A DNA stretch of 58,833 nucleotides. Origin: CG1-02-35-72 sp045046885. GTDB lineage: Bacteria; Bacteroidota; Bacteroidia; Flavobacteriales; Flavobacteriaceae. The position numbers and the translations under genes are program-made. The notes under the pieces were generated by a model. The model made no database searches. It saw nothing but the letters and a program-made list of their open reading frames with translations, and was not told where the DNA came from. The stretch covers positions 1 through 58,833 of the forward strand of contig JASFYX010000051.1 of assembly GCA_045046885.1 (NCBI GenBank), given 5' to 3'. This document shows, piece after piece, positions 18,230 to 26,597 of the stretch (positions within the stretch are counted from its first letter, which is position 1; each line of letters begins with the position of its first letter).

Positions 18230-19504
18230 TTATAATGCAGGAAGTAATTTACTAGCACAATCGCCAAAACCAATTCTGACTTTATCATTTTGACAGTAAC
18301 CGCGCATAATTACAGTGTCGTTATCGTTAATAAACTTGCGTTCTGTACCGTCATTTAATTTGATAGGATTCGCACCACGCCAAGTCAATTCTAACATTGA
18401 ACCATAGCTGTCTTTAGTAGGCCCCGAAATTGTGCCAGAACCCATCATGTCGCCCGTACGGACATTACAGCCATTTACGGTATGATGTGTAAGTTGTTGA
18501 GCCATACTCCAATACATGTATTTAAAATTGGAATTTGTCACTGTGTTTTCGGTACCATTTTCTGGTTTTATTATAGCACTTAAATGAATGTCAAAGCTCT
18601 TAGCACCGTCTTGTTGTAAATACTCAAATGGTTTGGGATTTTGATTTGGGCCTTTAACTCTAAACGGTTCTAAGGCATCTAGCGTTACAATCCAAGGTGA
18701 AATTGTAGAACCAAAGCTCTTACCTAAAAAGGGACCTAAAGGCACGTATTCCCATGCCTGAATATCGCGAGCACTCCAATCGTTAAATAAAACCAATCCA
18801 AAAATATAATCTTCGGCTTTGTCAATACTTATGCGCTCTCCTAATTTATTGACATCAGTAGTTATAAAAGCCATTTCTAATTCAAAATCTACTAATTTTG
18901 AAGGACCAAAAATAGGCTTATCAGCTCCAGCTGGTTTAGATTGTCCATATGGACGATTGATATTTTTTCCAGTGGGAACAATAGACGAACTTCTTCCGTG
19001 ATAGCCTACCGGAATGTGTAACCAATTTGGCAACAGAGCATTGTTAGGATCTCTAAACATAGTCCCTACATTGGTGGCGTGTTCTTTACTTGAATAAAAA
19101 TCGGTGTAATCGCCAATATTTACAGGTAAATGTACTTCTACATCAGCAATATCATAGATTATTTGGCTGTGGTATTTTTTCTTGTTTTGAAGTTTAGTGT
19201 TCTCTACGTCAAATAAATCGGCTATTCTATTGCGAACTTGTCGGGTTGTACCACGTCCGTGTGCTATGAATTCATTTAGCCTATCCTGTAAAAAGACGTC
19301 ATCAGTAAGTTCAATGTCTTTAAAATAGCCTAATTGGTGTAAGGCACTTAAATCTATGGCATAATTACCAATGCGTGTACCAATTGTCATAATGTTGTCT
19401 TTTGTCAGGAAAACACCAAAAGGAATATTTTGTATAGGGAAATCGGAATCTTTAGCAACTTGTAACCAAGAAATTCTATCGGGATTGTTAGCAGTTATTT
19501 TCAT
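18230..19504 (-). CDS. fahA: fumarylacetoacetase
   Basis: Hydrolyses 4-fumarylacetoacetate to fumarate and acetoacetate, the last step of tyrosine/homogentisate catabolism. The 424 residues are the normal length. The N-terminal SH3-like domain (1-115) precedes the catalytic barrel, which shows DYTDFYSSKEHATN with the metal ligand Asp135 and catalytic His142, the ligand pair in FELEMAF near 210, and FNDWSARDIQAWEYVPLGPFLGKSF near 240. No other homogentisate-pathway gene is adjacent. It diverges from glyA across a 152-bp region. Confidence 0.96.
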   Translation of the reverse strand: MKITANNPDRISWLQVAKDSDFPIQNIPFGVFLTKDNIMTIGTRIGNYAIDLSALHQLGYFKDIELTDDVFLQDRLNEFIAHGRGTTRQVRNRIADLFDVENTKLQNKKKYHSQIIYDIADVEVHLPVNIGDYTDFYSSKEHATNVGTMFRDPNNALLPNWLHIPVGYHGRSSSIVPTGKNINRPYGQSKPAGADKPIFGPSKLVDFELEMAFITTDVNKLGERISIDKAEDYIFGLVLFNDWSARDIQAWEYVPLGPFLGKSFGSTISPWIVTLDALEPFRVKGPNQNPKPFEYLQQDGAKSFDIHLSAIIKPENGTENTVTNSNFKYMYWSMAQQLTHHTVNGCNVRTGDMMGSGTISGPTKDSYGSMLELTWRGANPIKLNDGTERKFINDNDTVIMRGYCQNDKVRIGFGDCASKLLPAL

Positions 19505-19610
19505 TTTATATACGGTTTTAGCTTTTTAGTTAAGTAAATTTGCTCCTGCAATGTAAAAAATATTTTGATTCAAATGTATAAGATTATATTAATATGAAAA
19601 ATCATTTTAT

Positions 19611-19618
19611 TACTTTTG
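19611..19618 (+). promoter_or_regulatory. -7 element upstream of glyA
   Basis: TACTTTTG matches TAnnTTTG and lies 38 bp before the glyA ATG in the fahA-glyA divergent region. A -33 TTG at proper spacing is not evident. Confidence 0.4.
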
Positions 19619-19656
19619 GCTGCGATTTAACGAAACTTTAATCAGAATTTATTTTT

Positions 19657-20928
19657 ATGGAAAGAGATCAAGAAATTTTTGATTTAATTCAAGAAGAAAC
19701 CCAAAGACAAACAGTAGGTTTAGAACTTATTGCCTCAGAGAATTATGTAAGTACAGAAGTGTTAGAAGCTACAGGCTCTGTACTGACAAATAAATATGCC
19801 GAGGGCTATCCTAACAAACGTTATTACGGTGGTTGCGAGGTAGTAGATAAAGTTGAGCAATTAGCCATTGACCGTGCTAAAGCTTTATTTGGAGCTGCTT
19901 ATGTTAATGTGCAACCTCATTCGGGTTCTCAAGCCAATGCGGCTGTTTACCAAGCTTTGTTAAATCCGGGCGATAAAATTTTGGGATTCGACTTGTCACA
20001 CGGAGGGCATTTAACACATGGTTCTCCTGTTAATTTTTCAGGAAAATTGTACAAAACATCTTTTTATGGTGTCGATAAAGAAACAGGTGTTTTAAATTAC
20101 AATAAAATTGAAGCGGTTGCGCTAAAAGAAAAACCGCAAGTAATCATTGCCGGCGCATCGGCTTACTCAAGAGATATAGATTTTAAAGCTTTTAGAGCTA
20201 TAGCCGATAAGGTAGGCGCATTGTTGGTAGCCGACATATCGCATCCATCAGGACTTATTGCCAAAGGTATTTTAAACGATCCTATGCCACATTGTCATGT
20301 TGTAACCACTACAACACATAAAACGTTACGCGGTCCAAGAGGCGGCATGATTATGATGGGGCAGGATTTTGAAAACCCATTTGGTTTAAAATTAAAAAGT
20401 GGTAAACTCAGAATGATGTCGGCATTGCTAAACTCGGCTGTTTTTCCGGGGATGCAAGGCGGACCATTAGAGCACGTTATAGCCGCTAAAGCGGTGGCTT
20501 TTAAAGAAGCCTTATCGGATGATTTTCTGTACTACCAAATTCAGGTTAAAAAGAATGCGGCAGCCTTGGCTAAAGCTTTGGTTACCAAAAATTATCACAT
20601 TATTTCGGACGGAACAGACAATCATATGATGTTGATAGATTTACGCAACAAAAACATAACGGGTAAGGAAGCCGAACAAGCTTTAGTAGCGGCGCATATT
20701 ACAGTTAATAAAAATATGGTACCGTTTGACGATAAATCACCTTTTGTAACATCAGGTATCAGAATAGGATCTGCCGCCGTTACCACACGTGGTTTAAAAG
20801 AAGCTGATATGAAAACCATTATTGATTTGATAGATAAAGTGATTATCCATTTTACAGACGATAAAGTAATTGCCAAAGTAGGAGAGGCGGTTAACGAAAT
20901 GATGAAAGATAAGCCTTTGTTTAGTTAG
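19657..20928 (+). CDS. glyA: serine hydroxymethyltransferase
   Basis: Interconverts serine and glycine with transfer of a one-carbon unit to tetrahydrofolate; cytoplasmic, PLP-dependent. The 423-residue protein shows LELIASENYVS near 22, NKYAEGYPNKRYYGG near 45, HLTHG near 118, and the PLP lysine Lys222 in TTTTHKTLRGPRGG, all hallmark motifs. The C-terminal SGIRIGSAAVTTRG contains the carboxylate-binding Arg. It is a single-gene unit with its own promoter and terminator. Confidence 0.98.
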   Translation: MERDQEIFDLIQEETQRQTVGLELIASENYVSTEVLEATGSVLTNKYAEGYPNKRYYGGCEVVDKVEQLAIDRAKALFGAAYVNVQPHSGSQANAAVYQALLNPGDKILGFDLSHGGHLTHGSPVNFSGKLYKTSFYGVDKETGVLNYNKIEAVALKEKPQVIIAGASAYSRDIDFKAFRAIADKVGALLVADISHPSGLIAKGILNDPMPHCHVVTTTTHKTLRGPRGGMIMMGQDFENPFGLKLKSGKLRMMSALLNSAVFPGMQGGPLEHVIAAKAVAFKEALSDDFLYYQIQVKKNAAALAKALVTKNYHIISDGTDNHMMLIDLRNKNITGKEAEQALVAAHITVNKNMVPFDDKSPFVTSGIRIGSAAVTTRGLKEADMKTIIDLIDKVIIHFTDDKVIAKVGEAVNEMMKDKPLFS

Positions 20929-20954
20929 TAAATATTAGAAATTAATAAAATTAT

Positions 20955-20992
20955 AAAAGCTGTCTCAATTATATTATGTTGGTACAGCTTTT
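20955..20992 (+). terminator. glyA terminator
   Basis: AAAAGCTGT pairs with ACAGCTTTT around a 20-base loop and runs into a T tract. It ends directly at the rmuC stop codon, so it may act for both convergent genes. Confidence 0.65.
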
Positions 20993-22288
20993 TTATTCTT
21001 CTTCAGAAGCGCGTTCTAAAAGTTTTTCATTAATTATCTTATTAGTTTTAACGCCGAGTTTTTTAATGTTTTCTACTTTGGTAACCAAATTGCCTTTTCC
21101 AGTTAGCTTTTTCATAGAAGTATCGTAGGTTCCTTGTACGGTTTTTAACTGATTACCCACCTTTATCAAATCGTCAGTAAGATTTACAAATTGGTCATAA
21201 AGTCTTCCAGCTTGCATAGCAATTTCTATCACATTTTGATGTTGTTTCTCATTTTTCCAAAGAGCATCAATTGTCCTCAATGTAGAAAGTAGAGTAGTAG
21301 GACTAACTAATAATATATTTTTACTAAAAGCAGAATAAAAAAATGTGTTATCCATATTTTGAGCAATATATAAAGCTGATTCAATAGGAATAAACATTAA
21401 AACAAAGTCTGGGGATTCAATTTCATAAAGGTTTTGATATTTTTTGTCACTTAATTCTTTTATATGTCTTTTTATAGAATTAATATGTTCTTTTAAAAAT
21501 TTACTCTTAATTTCTTTATCATCTGAATTTGTATACTTTTCATAATCCGTTAGAGATACTTTAGAATCTACAATCATTTTTTTACCATCTGGCAAGTTGA
21601 TAATTACATCAGGAAAAACACGCTTATCTTCATTATTTATAAAACTTTGTTGAACAAAATATTCCCTATCCTTTACTAACCCAGATTTTTCTAATACGTG
21701 TTCTAAAATTAATTCGCCCCAATTACCTTGTGTTTTACTATCACCTTTAAGAGCTTTTGTTAAATTGATAGTCTCTTGACTTATTCTTAAGTTATTTCTA
21801 TTTAATTCTTCTAGCTGTTGTTTAAAGGCAGCTGAACGATTTATGTTTTGATTATTAGATTCTTCTACCTTTTTTTCAAAAGATTGAATTTTTTCTTGCA
21901 GCGGATTTAGAATACCTTCTATATTTTCTTTGTTCTGAAGGGTAAACTTTTTAGACTTTTCATCGAGTATTTTATTGGCTAAGTTCTCAAACTCTTTGGT
22001 AAACTTTTCTTGTAAATCGGTCAAATCTTTTTTCTGAGTATTCAATTTTTCAGTAAGGTAATCGAGTTCACTTTCTTTTTTGGATAAGTTAACCTTAAGA
22101 TTATTAAATTCAGATTGACTTTCTTTAAGTTGTGTAGAAAGTAGTTCCTTATCAGTTGTTAATAGTTGATTAAGAGAACTCAAAGTGCCATTTTCTTTTG
22201 AAGCATCCGATTTGGCTTTAAACATGCCAATAAAGTATCCTAGAGCTAAAAATACAATTAAACCTACAATCCAAAAAGCAATATCCAT
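20993..22288 (-). CDS. rmuC: DNA recombination protein RmuC
   Basis: A 431-residue protein with one N-terminal membrane helix (about 4-22), a long coiled coil (about 30-170) and the RmuC nuclease-like domain (about 175-390). The domain shows TQGNWGELILEHVLEKSGL, FPDVIINLPDGKKMIVDSKVSL and PDFVLMFIPIE, characteristic of the family. RmuC limits inversions at short inverted repeats; its fold is predicted to be related to restriction-type nucleases. It is membrane-anchored on the cytoplasmic side. The gene stands alone, divergent from the acyltransferase. Confidence 0.94.
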   Translation of the reverse strand: MDIAFWIVGLIVFLALGYFIGMFKAKSDASKENGTLSSLNQLLTTDKELLSTQLKESQSEFNNLKVNLSKKESELDYLTEKLNTQKKDLTDLQEKFTKEFENLANKILDEKSKKFTLQNKENIEGILNPLQEKIQSFEKKVEESNNQNINRSAAFKQQLEELNRNNLRISQETINLTKALKGDSKTQGNWGELILEHVLEKSGLVKDREYFVQQSFINNEDKRVFPDVIINLPDGKKMIVDSKVSLTDYEKYTNSDDKEIKSKFLKEHINSIKRHIKELSDKKYQNLYEIESPDFVLMFIPIESALYIAQNMDNTFFYSAFSKNILLVSPTTLLSTLRTIDALWKNEKQHQNVIEIAMQAGRLYDQFVNLTDDLIKVGNQLKTVQGTYDTSMKKLTGKGNLVTKVENIKKLGVKTNKIINEKLLERASEEE

Positions 22289-22368
22289 ATCTTAAAAATT
22301 AGTTTATAAAATTAATATTTTTAAATTTGAAAACTATTGCTCTGAGCATATAATTTTTTAAAGCACCT

Positions 22369-22908
22369 ATGAAATTATTTTTTACGTTTATTTTAAAGTA
22401 TATTTTGGGATGGAAAATATCAAAATCATATCCCAAGTATCTTAAAAAATATGTCATTATTGCAGCACCTCATACAAGTTGGCAAGACTTTCCTATTGCT
22501 ATTATAGCCAAATTTTCTGTGGGTTTACCTGCTAATTATATCGGTGCCGATTATTTGTTTAAGCCCCCTTTTGGTTTTATTTTTAAATGGCTGGGTGGTG
22601 CGCCTGTTGACCGTAGTAAATCTAATAAATTGGTAGATCAGATAGTGGATACTTTCAACTCAAAAGAACAATTTATTTTGGCTATGTCTCCAGAAGGGAC
22701 GCGTCAAAAAGTTGACAAATGGAAAACAGGTTTTTATTATATTGCCAAAGGAGCAAATGTACCTATTGTTATGGCTACCTTAGATTTTGAACATAAGGAC
22801 TTTAGATTTTCTGAACCGTATTATATTACTGATGATATGGAGGCTGACTTCAAACATTTTTATAAATTTTTTAAAGGTGTTAAAGGTAAAAAACCTGAGT
22901 TGGGGTAG
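22369..22908 (+). CDS. 1-acyl-glycerol-3-phosphate acyltransferase-like protein
   Basis: A 179-residue PlsC-fold protein. The catalytic HX4D motif appears as HTSWQD near residue 36, the GGAPVDRSKS segment supplies the second conserved block near 76, and SPEGTR near 108 is the glycerophosphate-binding motif. It is shorter than typical PlsC (about 240) and lacks an obvious long N-terminal membrane helix, which suits the small soluble or peripheral subgroup found in Bacteroidota. It likely acylates a lysophospholipid or aminolipid at the inner membrane. A degraded copy of its last 25 codons is present at 35827-35904. Confidence 0.85.
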   Translation: MKLFFTFILKYILGWKISKSYPKYLKKYVIIAAPHTSWQDFPIAIIAKFSVGLPANYIGADYLFKPPFGFIFKWLGGAPVDRSKSNKLVDQIVDTFNSKEQFILAMSPEGTRQKVDKWKTGFYYIAKGANVPIVMATLDFEHKDFRFSEPYYITDDMEADFKHFYKFFKGVKGKKPELG

Positions 22909-22980
22909 CTATTCATTAATTTCTAAAACCCAATTACCACTCAATTCGTTTTTTTTATAGCCAACAGTCTTATCGTATGG
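22909..22980 (-). pseudogene. possible tail of a decayed minus-strand gene
   Basis: Immediately after the acyltransferase stop, the minus strand reads 23 sensible codons (beginning PYDKTVGYKK, ending VLEINE) to a TAG. The open frame continues upstream to about 23090 but lacks a start codon and crosses the promoter of the following operon, so it cannot be an intact gene. I do not recognise the parent family. Confidence 0.25.
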
Positions 22981-23003
22981 ATATATTTTTGAATTAAAAC
23001 AGT

Positions 23004-23021
23004 ATGTAATTATTATTACAT
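23004..23021. promoter_or_regulatory. inverted repeat upstream of the XRE-cupin/KamA-like operon
   Basis: ATGTAAT and ATTACAT are exact reverse complements with a 4-base spacer. It lies about 60 bp upstream of the -33 element and is a candidate operator. A/T-rich palindromes of this size can occur by chance in this genome. Confidence 0.3.
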
Positions 23022-23080
23022 CAGTAATAAAGTAACTTAAAATGAAAGATATTTTTCTCGAAAAATAGTTTGATAAATTC

Positions 23081-23112
23081 TTGTTTAATTAATTAAATAT
23101 AACTTAACTTTG
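23081..23112 (+). promoter_or_regulatory. promoter of the XRE-cupin/KamA-like operon
   Basis: TTG at 23081-23083 and TAACTTTG at 23105-23112 are separated by 21 bases, a good Bacteroidota sigma-A-type promoter. Transcription would start near 23118, leaving a leader of about 40 bases before the regulator ATG. The gaps between the downstream genes (46, 11, overlap, 13 and 3 bp) leave little room for further promoters. Confidence 0.6.
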
Positions 23113-23122
23113 TGAAGTATTA

Positions 23123-23137
23123 GTTAACTTATTTAAC
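23123..23137. promoter_or_regulatory. inverted repeat just after the predicted transcription start (operator candidate)
   Basis: GTTAA and TTAAC flank a 5-base spacer, a few bases downstream of the predicted start point. This is a suitable position for autorepression by the XRE-cupin protein encoded next. Confidence 0.3.
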
Positions 23138-23156
23138 ACAGCATCAATTCTAGTTT

Positions 23157-23711
23157 ATGGATAAGATGGGAAAAAGGATAAAGAGAAAAAGGGAAAGTCG
23201 TGGCTTTCCTATGAAAGATTTATCTATTAAAATCGGCGTTTCTTCTAGTTTGATTTCTCAAATAGAAAACGGAAAAGCGTATCCATCAATTGTTACCTTA
23301 AAAAAAATTGCCGAAGCACTACAAACTACAGTTGGAGAATTAATTGGTGAACACGAAAACTTTGTTCAACACCCTTTGTTAAAATCAAGTGAAAGAAAAT
23401 TTGCAAAAGAAAATAAAAACGGAACACGTTCTTATTTATTGTCTTATCACAACACTTCAAAGCGTATTGAACCTTATATCATTCAATTCAATAAAGATTC
23501 AGATTCAACAGAAATAATGACTAGTAATTTTCCTGGTCAAGAGTTTTGCTTTGTTCTAAAAGGCATTTTTGAAGCCACAGTTGATGATAAAAAATATAAA
23601 CTAGAAACGGGCGATAGCTTTTATTTTCATTCAAGACGTCCTCATTTATTTAAAAATACAAGTGGCAAAGAAGCAGAATTAATATGGATAATAACACCTA
23701 ACAAAAATTGA
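23157..23711 (+). CDS. XRE-family transcriptional regulator with cupin sensor domain
   Basis: A 184-residue regulator: helix-turn-helix of the Cro/C1 type at about 5-60 (MKDLSIKIGVSSSLISQIENGKAYPSIVTLKKIA), a linker, and a cupin barrel at about 105-180 (FPGQEFCFVLKG, LETGDSFYFHSRRPH). This architecture (PuuR-like) is common for regulators of amino-acid or polyamine catabolism, where the cupin binds the pathway substrate or an intermediate. It is the first gene of the operon and 46 bp before the KamA-family gene, so it most likely controls this operon and itself. An ATG three codons in (23166) is an alternative start. Confidence 0.9.
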   Translation: MDKMGKRIKRKRESRGFPMKDLSIKIGVSSSLISQIENGKAYPSIVTLKKIAEALQTTVGELIGEHENFVQHPLLKSSERKFAKENKNGTRSYLLSYHNTSKRIEPYIIQFNKDSDSTEIMTSNFPGQEFCFVLKGIFEATVDDKKYKLETGDSFYFHSRRPHLFKNTSGKEAELIWIITPNKN

Positions 23712-23757
23712 TAACATATACTCCTTTAAAAATTATAAGAACTAATTAGAAATTATT

Positions 23758-25203
23758 ATGACAACTCAAGAAAAGTATCAACCAACAAAAAAAGCACAAG
23801 ATTTTCTAGATAAAGTAGAAAATGCAAAATACAACCGTGAGATTGTAATGGGTCTTAAAAGGTTTATTAGTGGCAAAGTGCCTGAAGAGATGCAAGGCTT
23901 TTATTCACAAGAAGAAATACAAGCATTGATAGATCTTAAAGATACAAAGCAAGATGTAGAAGCGCGTATGCCAGTAAAAATTACAAAACACTATTTTAAA
24001 ATTGCAAAAAACAGCAAGCCTATACAAACCCTCATAAAAGCAAGTCCTAAAGAAACATTCGATCTTGATGGCGCTCCAGACCCTGGCAAGCAGATGACAT
24101 ATAGTCCTTTAGAAGGTTTAATTCATAAGTATGAATTGGGGTTGATTTATGTTATAAATACTTGCTCTGCACATTGCCGATTTTGTTACAGAGAAGAGCT
24201 CATTGCCAAGAAAGAAATTCTTAGAGAAGATGGAACGGTTGCCTCTAAAGGCTTGGCTAAAATACCAGAACTTGTTAATTACATTCTAGAACACAATAAA
24301 GTTGTAGAAGCAAATGGTGGTAAGCATCCTGAAACCAATCGCGAAAAGTTAAGAGAAATTTTAATGTCTGGGGGAGACCCAATGGTTCTTTCCAATAAAA
24401 ATCTGGCAGAATGGTTTTCAGCTTTAGCTGATTCAGGTATAGATAGCATACGTTTAGGAACTAAAGAATTAGCTTTTTATCCTGACCGATTTGACCGTAC
24501 TTTTTTCGATATGCTCGATAATTGGCATGCTGCATATCCCGAAGTTCAGCTAAGATTTATGGTACATTTTAATCATCCTGATGAGTTTTTGCAAAAAGAT
24601 AACAATGGTAATTACATAGAAAACCCCGAAGGTGGATTGGTATGGATAGAAAGTACTAAACGCGCTGTTAAAGCATTGGCAAGTCGAAAATTTATCACCA
24701 TAGAAAATCAGGCACCATTTATTAAAGGTATTAATAATGATCCTGATGCTATCAGAATTATGCAACGTGAGCTAAAACGAAACCGCGTTAACAATCATTA
24801 CTTCTTCTGTGGTCGAGATATTATTGGCCATAAGGCGTTTAATTTGCCTATTGAAGATTCTTGGAAATTATTAAATGATTCTCAAAAAGGATTGTCTGGC
24901 GTTGAAGCAAGTGCCAGATTATCAATTACGCATTACTTAGGTAAAACAGAGGTAGTTGCCGTAACAAACGAACCCATACCAGGTGTGCCTGGAGCAGAAA
25001 ATGGTGTAGTGATTTTTAAATTATTACGGGGTGCAGAAGATGCTCCTAAAAAAGGAAAAGTAGCTATTGTAGGTAGAAATCCTGAAGCTATTTGGTTTAG
25101 TGGATACGAAGATCGCGTAATCTTTGACGAAGCAGGATTATTTGCAGAGTCAATGAAATCGACTAGTAGTATTAGTAGTGAATCTAAGAGTACAAGTGCT
25201 TAA
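23758..25203 (+). CDS. KamA-family radical SAM aminomutase, predicted not lysine-specific
   Basis: A 481-residue relative of lysine 2,3-aminomutase. The radical SAM cluster cysteines are Cys136, Cys140 and Cys143 (CSAHCRFC), followed by Arg145, which corresponds to the substrate-carboxylate Arg134 of Clostridium subterminale LAM. SGGD (204-207) and HFNHP (270-274) are conserved. The PLP lysine motif GGGGKTP of LAM is replaced by LGKTE; Lys396 is the likely equivalent. In an ungapped alignment of HYFFCGRDIIGHKAF with the LAM segment around Asp293, Arg353 falls at Asp293, and the second side-chain Asp (330) is also not conserved. The enzyme thus probably migrates an amino group on an amino acid with an acidic side chain. 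The alignment was done from memory by eye. It is longer than LAM, with an insertion around 150-200 and a Ser/Thr-rich tail. Database labels of lysine 2,3-aminomutase would be doubtful. Confidence 0.8.
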   Translation: MTTQEKYQPTKKAQDFLDKVENAKYNREIVMGLKRFISGKVPEEMQGFYSQEEIQALIDLKDTKQDVEARMPVKITKHYFKIAKNSKPIQTLIKASPKETFDLDGAPDPGKQMTYSPLEGLIHKYELGLIYVINTCSAHCRFCYREELIAKKEILREDGTVASKGLAKIPELVNYILEHNKVVEANGGKHPETNREKLREILMSGGDPMVLSNKNLAEWFSALADSGIDSIRLGTKELAFYPDRFDRTFFDMLDNWHAAYPEVQLRFMVHFNHPDEFLQKDNNGNYIENPEGGLVWIESTKRAVKALASRKFITIENQAPFIKGINNDPDAIRIMQRELKRNRVNNHYFFCGRDIIGHKAFNLPIEDSWKLLNDSQKGLSGVEASARLSITHYLGKTEVVAVTNEPIPGVPGAENGVVIFKLLRGAEDAPKKGKVAIVGRNPEAIWFSGYEDRVIFDEAGLFAESMKSTSSISSESKSTSA

Positions 25204-25214
25204 CAACTAAAAAG

Positions 25215-25925
25215 ATGATTAATAAACAAGTCAGTTCCTTATCTGAAGTAGTAAGCGAAATATATGATGGCGCAACTATAATGATTGGTGGATTCGGTGA
25301 GGCGGGTAGCCCCATTGAATTGATTCATGCTTTAATAGACCACGGCGCCAAAAACTTAACTGTGGTGAGTAATAATACAGGTAGTGGCCATGTGGGGCTT
25401 GCGGCACTCATTGAGAACAAGCAAGTAAAGAAAATGATTTGCTCATTTCCGCGCACAGCTAATTCAACTGTTTTCCCCGAATTGTATAATGTAGGAAAAA
25501 TTGAATTAGAACTCGTTCCTCAAGGAACTTTAGCCGAGAGAATAAGAGCGGGCGGCGCTGGCATACCCGCTTTTTATGCACAAGCATCTGTTAATACACC
25601 GCTAGCCAAAGGTAAAGAGTCGCGTGTATTTGGAGGAAAAGCATATGTGCTAGAATACGGTATTAAGGCCGATTTTGCTTTGGTTAAAAGTGAAAAAGCC
25701 GACCGCTATGGTAACTTAACTTATCATGCCACAGCTAGAAATTTTAATCCAATTATGTGTACAGCATCAAATGTAGCCATAGTGCAATCTAAATCTATAG
25801 TCGAAGCCGGAGAGATTGATCCAGAAATAGTGGTAACCCCAGGTATTTTTGTTCAAAAAGTTATTGAAATCACTAACCCTGCCAATGAATCTGAATTGGT
25901 AGCAAAAGAAATAAGTTACCCATGA
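25215..25925 (+). CDS. pcaI: 3-oxoadipate CoA-transferase-like subunit A
   Basis: A 236-residue alpha subunit of a class I 3-oxoacid CoA-transferase. It shows GGFGEAGSP near residue 24, the oxyanion/CoA motif region NLTVVSNNTG, MICSFPRTANSTVF near 75, VPQGTLAERIRAGGAGI near 100 and ADRYGNLTYHATARNFNP near 160. From memory these segments are closer to PcaI than to AtoD or SCOT. With subunit B it moves CoA from succinyl-CoA to a 3-oxo acid. The stop codon overlaps the subunit B start (ATGA), indicating translational coupling. No protocatechuate-branch ring-cleavage genes are nearby. Confidence 0.85.
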   Translation: MINKQVSSLSEVVSEIYDGATIMIGGFGEAGSPIELIHALIDHGAKNLTVVSNNTGSGHVGLAALIENKQVKKMICSFPRTANSTVFPELYNVGKIELELVPQGTLAERIRAGGAGIPAFYAQASVNTPLAKGKESRVFGGKAYVLEYGIKADFALVKSEKADRYGNLTYHATARNFNPIMCTASNVAIVQSKSIVEAGEIDPEIVVTPGIFVQKVIEITNPANESELVAKEISYP

Positions 25926-26584
25926 TAGATACAGATAAAAAAACAGGTTGGAGCCGTGCAGAAATGGCACAAAAAGTAGCCATAGATATTCCCGATGGTT
26001 CTTATGTAAACCTTGGCATAGGTATTCCCGAAATGGTTGCAGGCTTTGTCCCCGAAGGGAGAGAAGTCATCTATCAAACAGAAAATGGTTTGCTGGGTAT
26101 GGGTAAATCTCCTGCAAAAGAAGATGAAGATAGAGAATTAGTAAATGCTGGTAAAAAATGTGTTAGCGCTATTCCTGGCGCAAGTTACTTTCATCACGCA
26201 GATAGTTTTACTATGATTCGTGGTGGCCATATAGATATTTGTGTACTCGGCGCTATGCAAGTTTCAAAAAAAGGCGATTTAGCTAATTGGTCAACAGGAA
26301 CAAAAAATGCTATTCCTGCCGTAGGTGGTGCTATGGATTTAGTTGCTGGTGTAAAAAGAATTTTTGTAATTACACAACACGTAACCAAACATGGCGATCC
26401 TAAAATTATAGAAGAATGTACTTTCCCTCTTACGGGAAAACAAGTGGTAGAACGCATTTATACAAATCTTGCCATTATTGATGTTAAAAAAGAAGGCTTA
26501 TTTGTAAGAACAATGGCGCCCAATATTACATTTGATTATTTACAATCTCAAACAGGCACTAAACTGAATCAATACCAATCTTAA
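25922..26584 (+). CDS. pcaJ: 3-oxoadipate CoA-transferase-like subunit B
   Basis: A 220-residue beta subunit carrying the catalytic Glu54 in TENGLLGMG, which forms the glutamyl-CoA intermediate. YVNLGIGIPEMVAGFVP, PGASYFHHADSFTMIRGGH, ILGAMQ-type VSKKGDLANWSTG and IPAVGGAMDL are all as in PcaJ. The length matches the family. The first ATG overlaps subunit A by 4 bp. Together the subunits would activate the beta-keto acid made by the downstream aminotransferase. Confidence 0.86.
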   Translation: MIDTDKKTGWSRAEMAQKVAIDIPDGSYVNLGIGIPEMVAGFVPEGREVIYQTENGLLGMGKSPAKEDEDRELVNAGKKCVSAIPGASYFHHADSFTMIRGGHIDICVLGAMQVSKKGDLANWSTGTKNAIPAVGGAMDLVAGVKRIFVITQHVTKHGDPKIIEECTFPLTGKQVVERIYTNLAIIDVKKEGLFVRTMAPNITFDYLQSQTGTKLNQYQS

Positions 26585-26597
26585 ATTTGTCTAATCT

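Noticed and set aside
23758..25203. Calling this gene lysine 2,3-aminomutase (kamA)
   Set aside because: Both lysine side-chain aspartates are missing and no beta-lysine mutase, 3,5-diaminohexanoate dehydrogenase or other lysine-fermentation gene is nearby.
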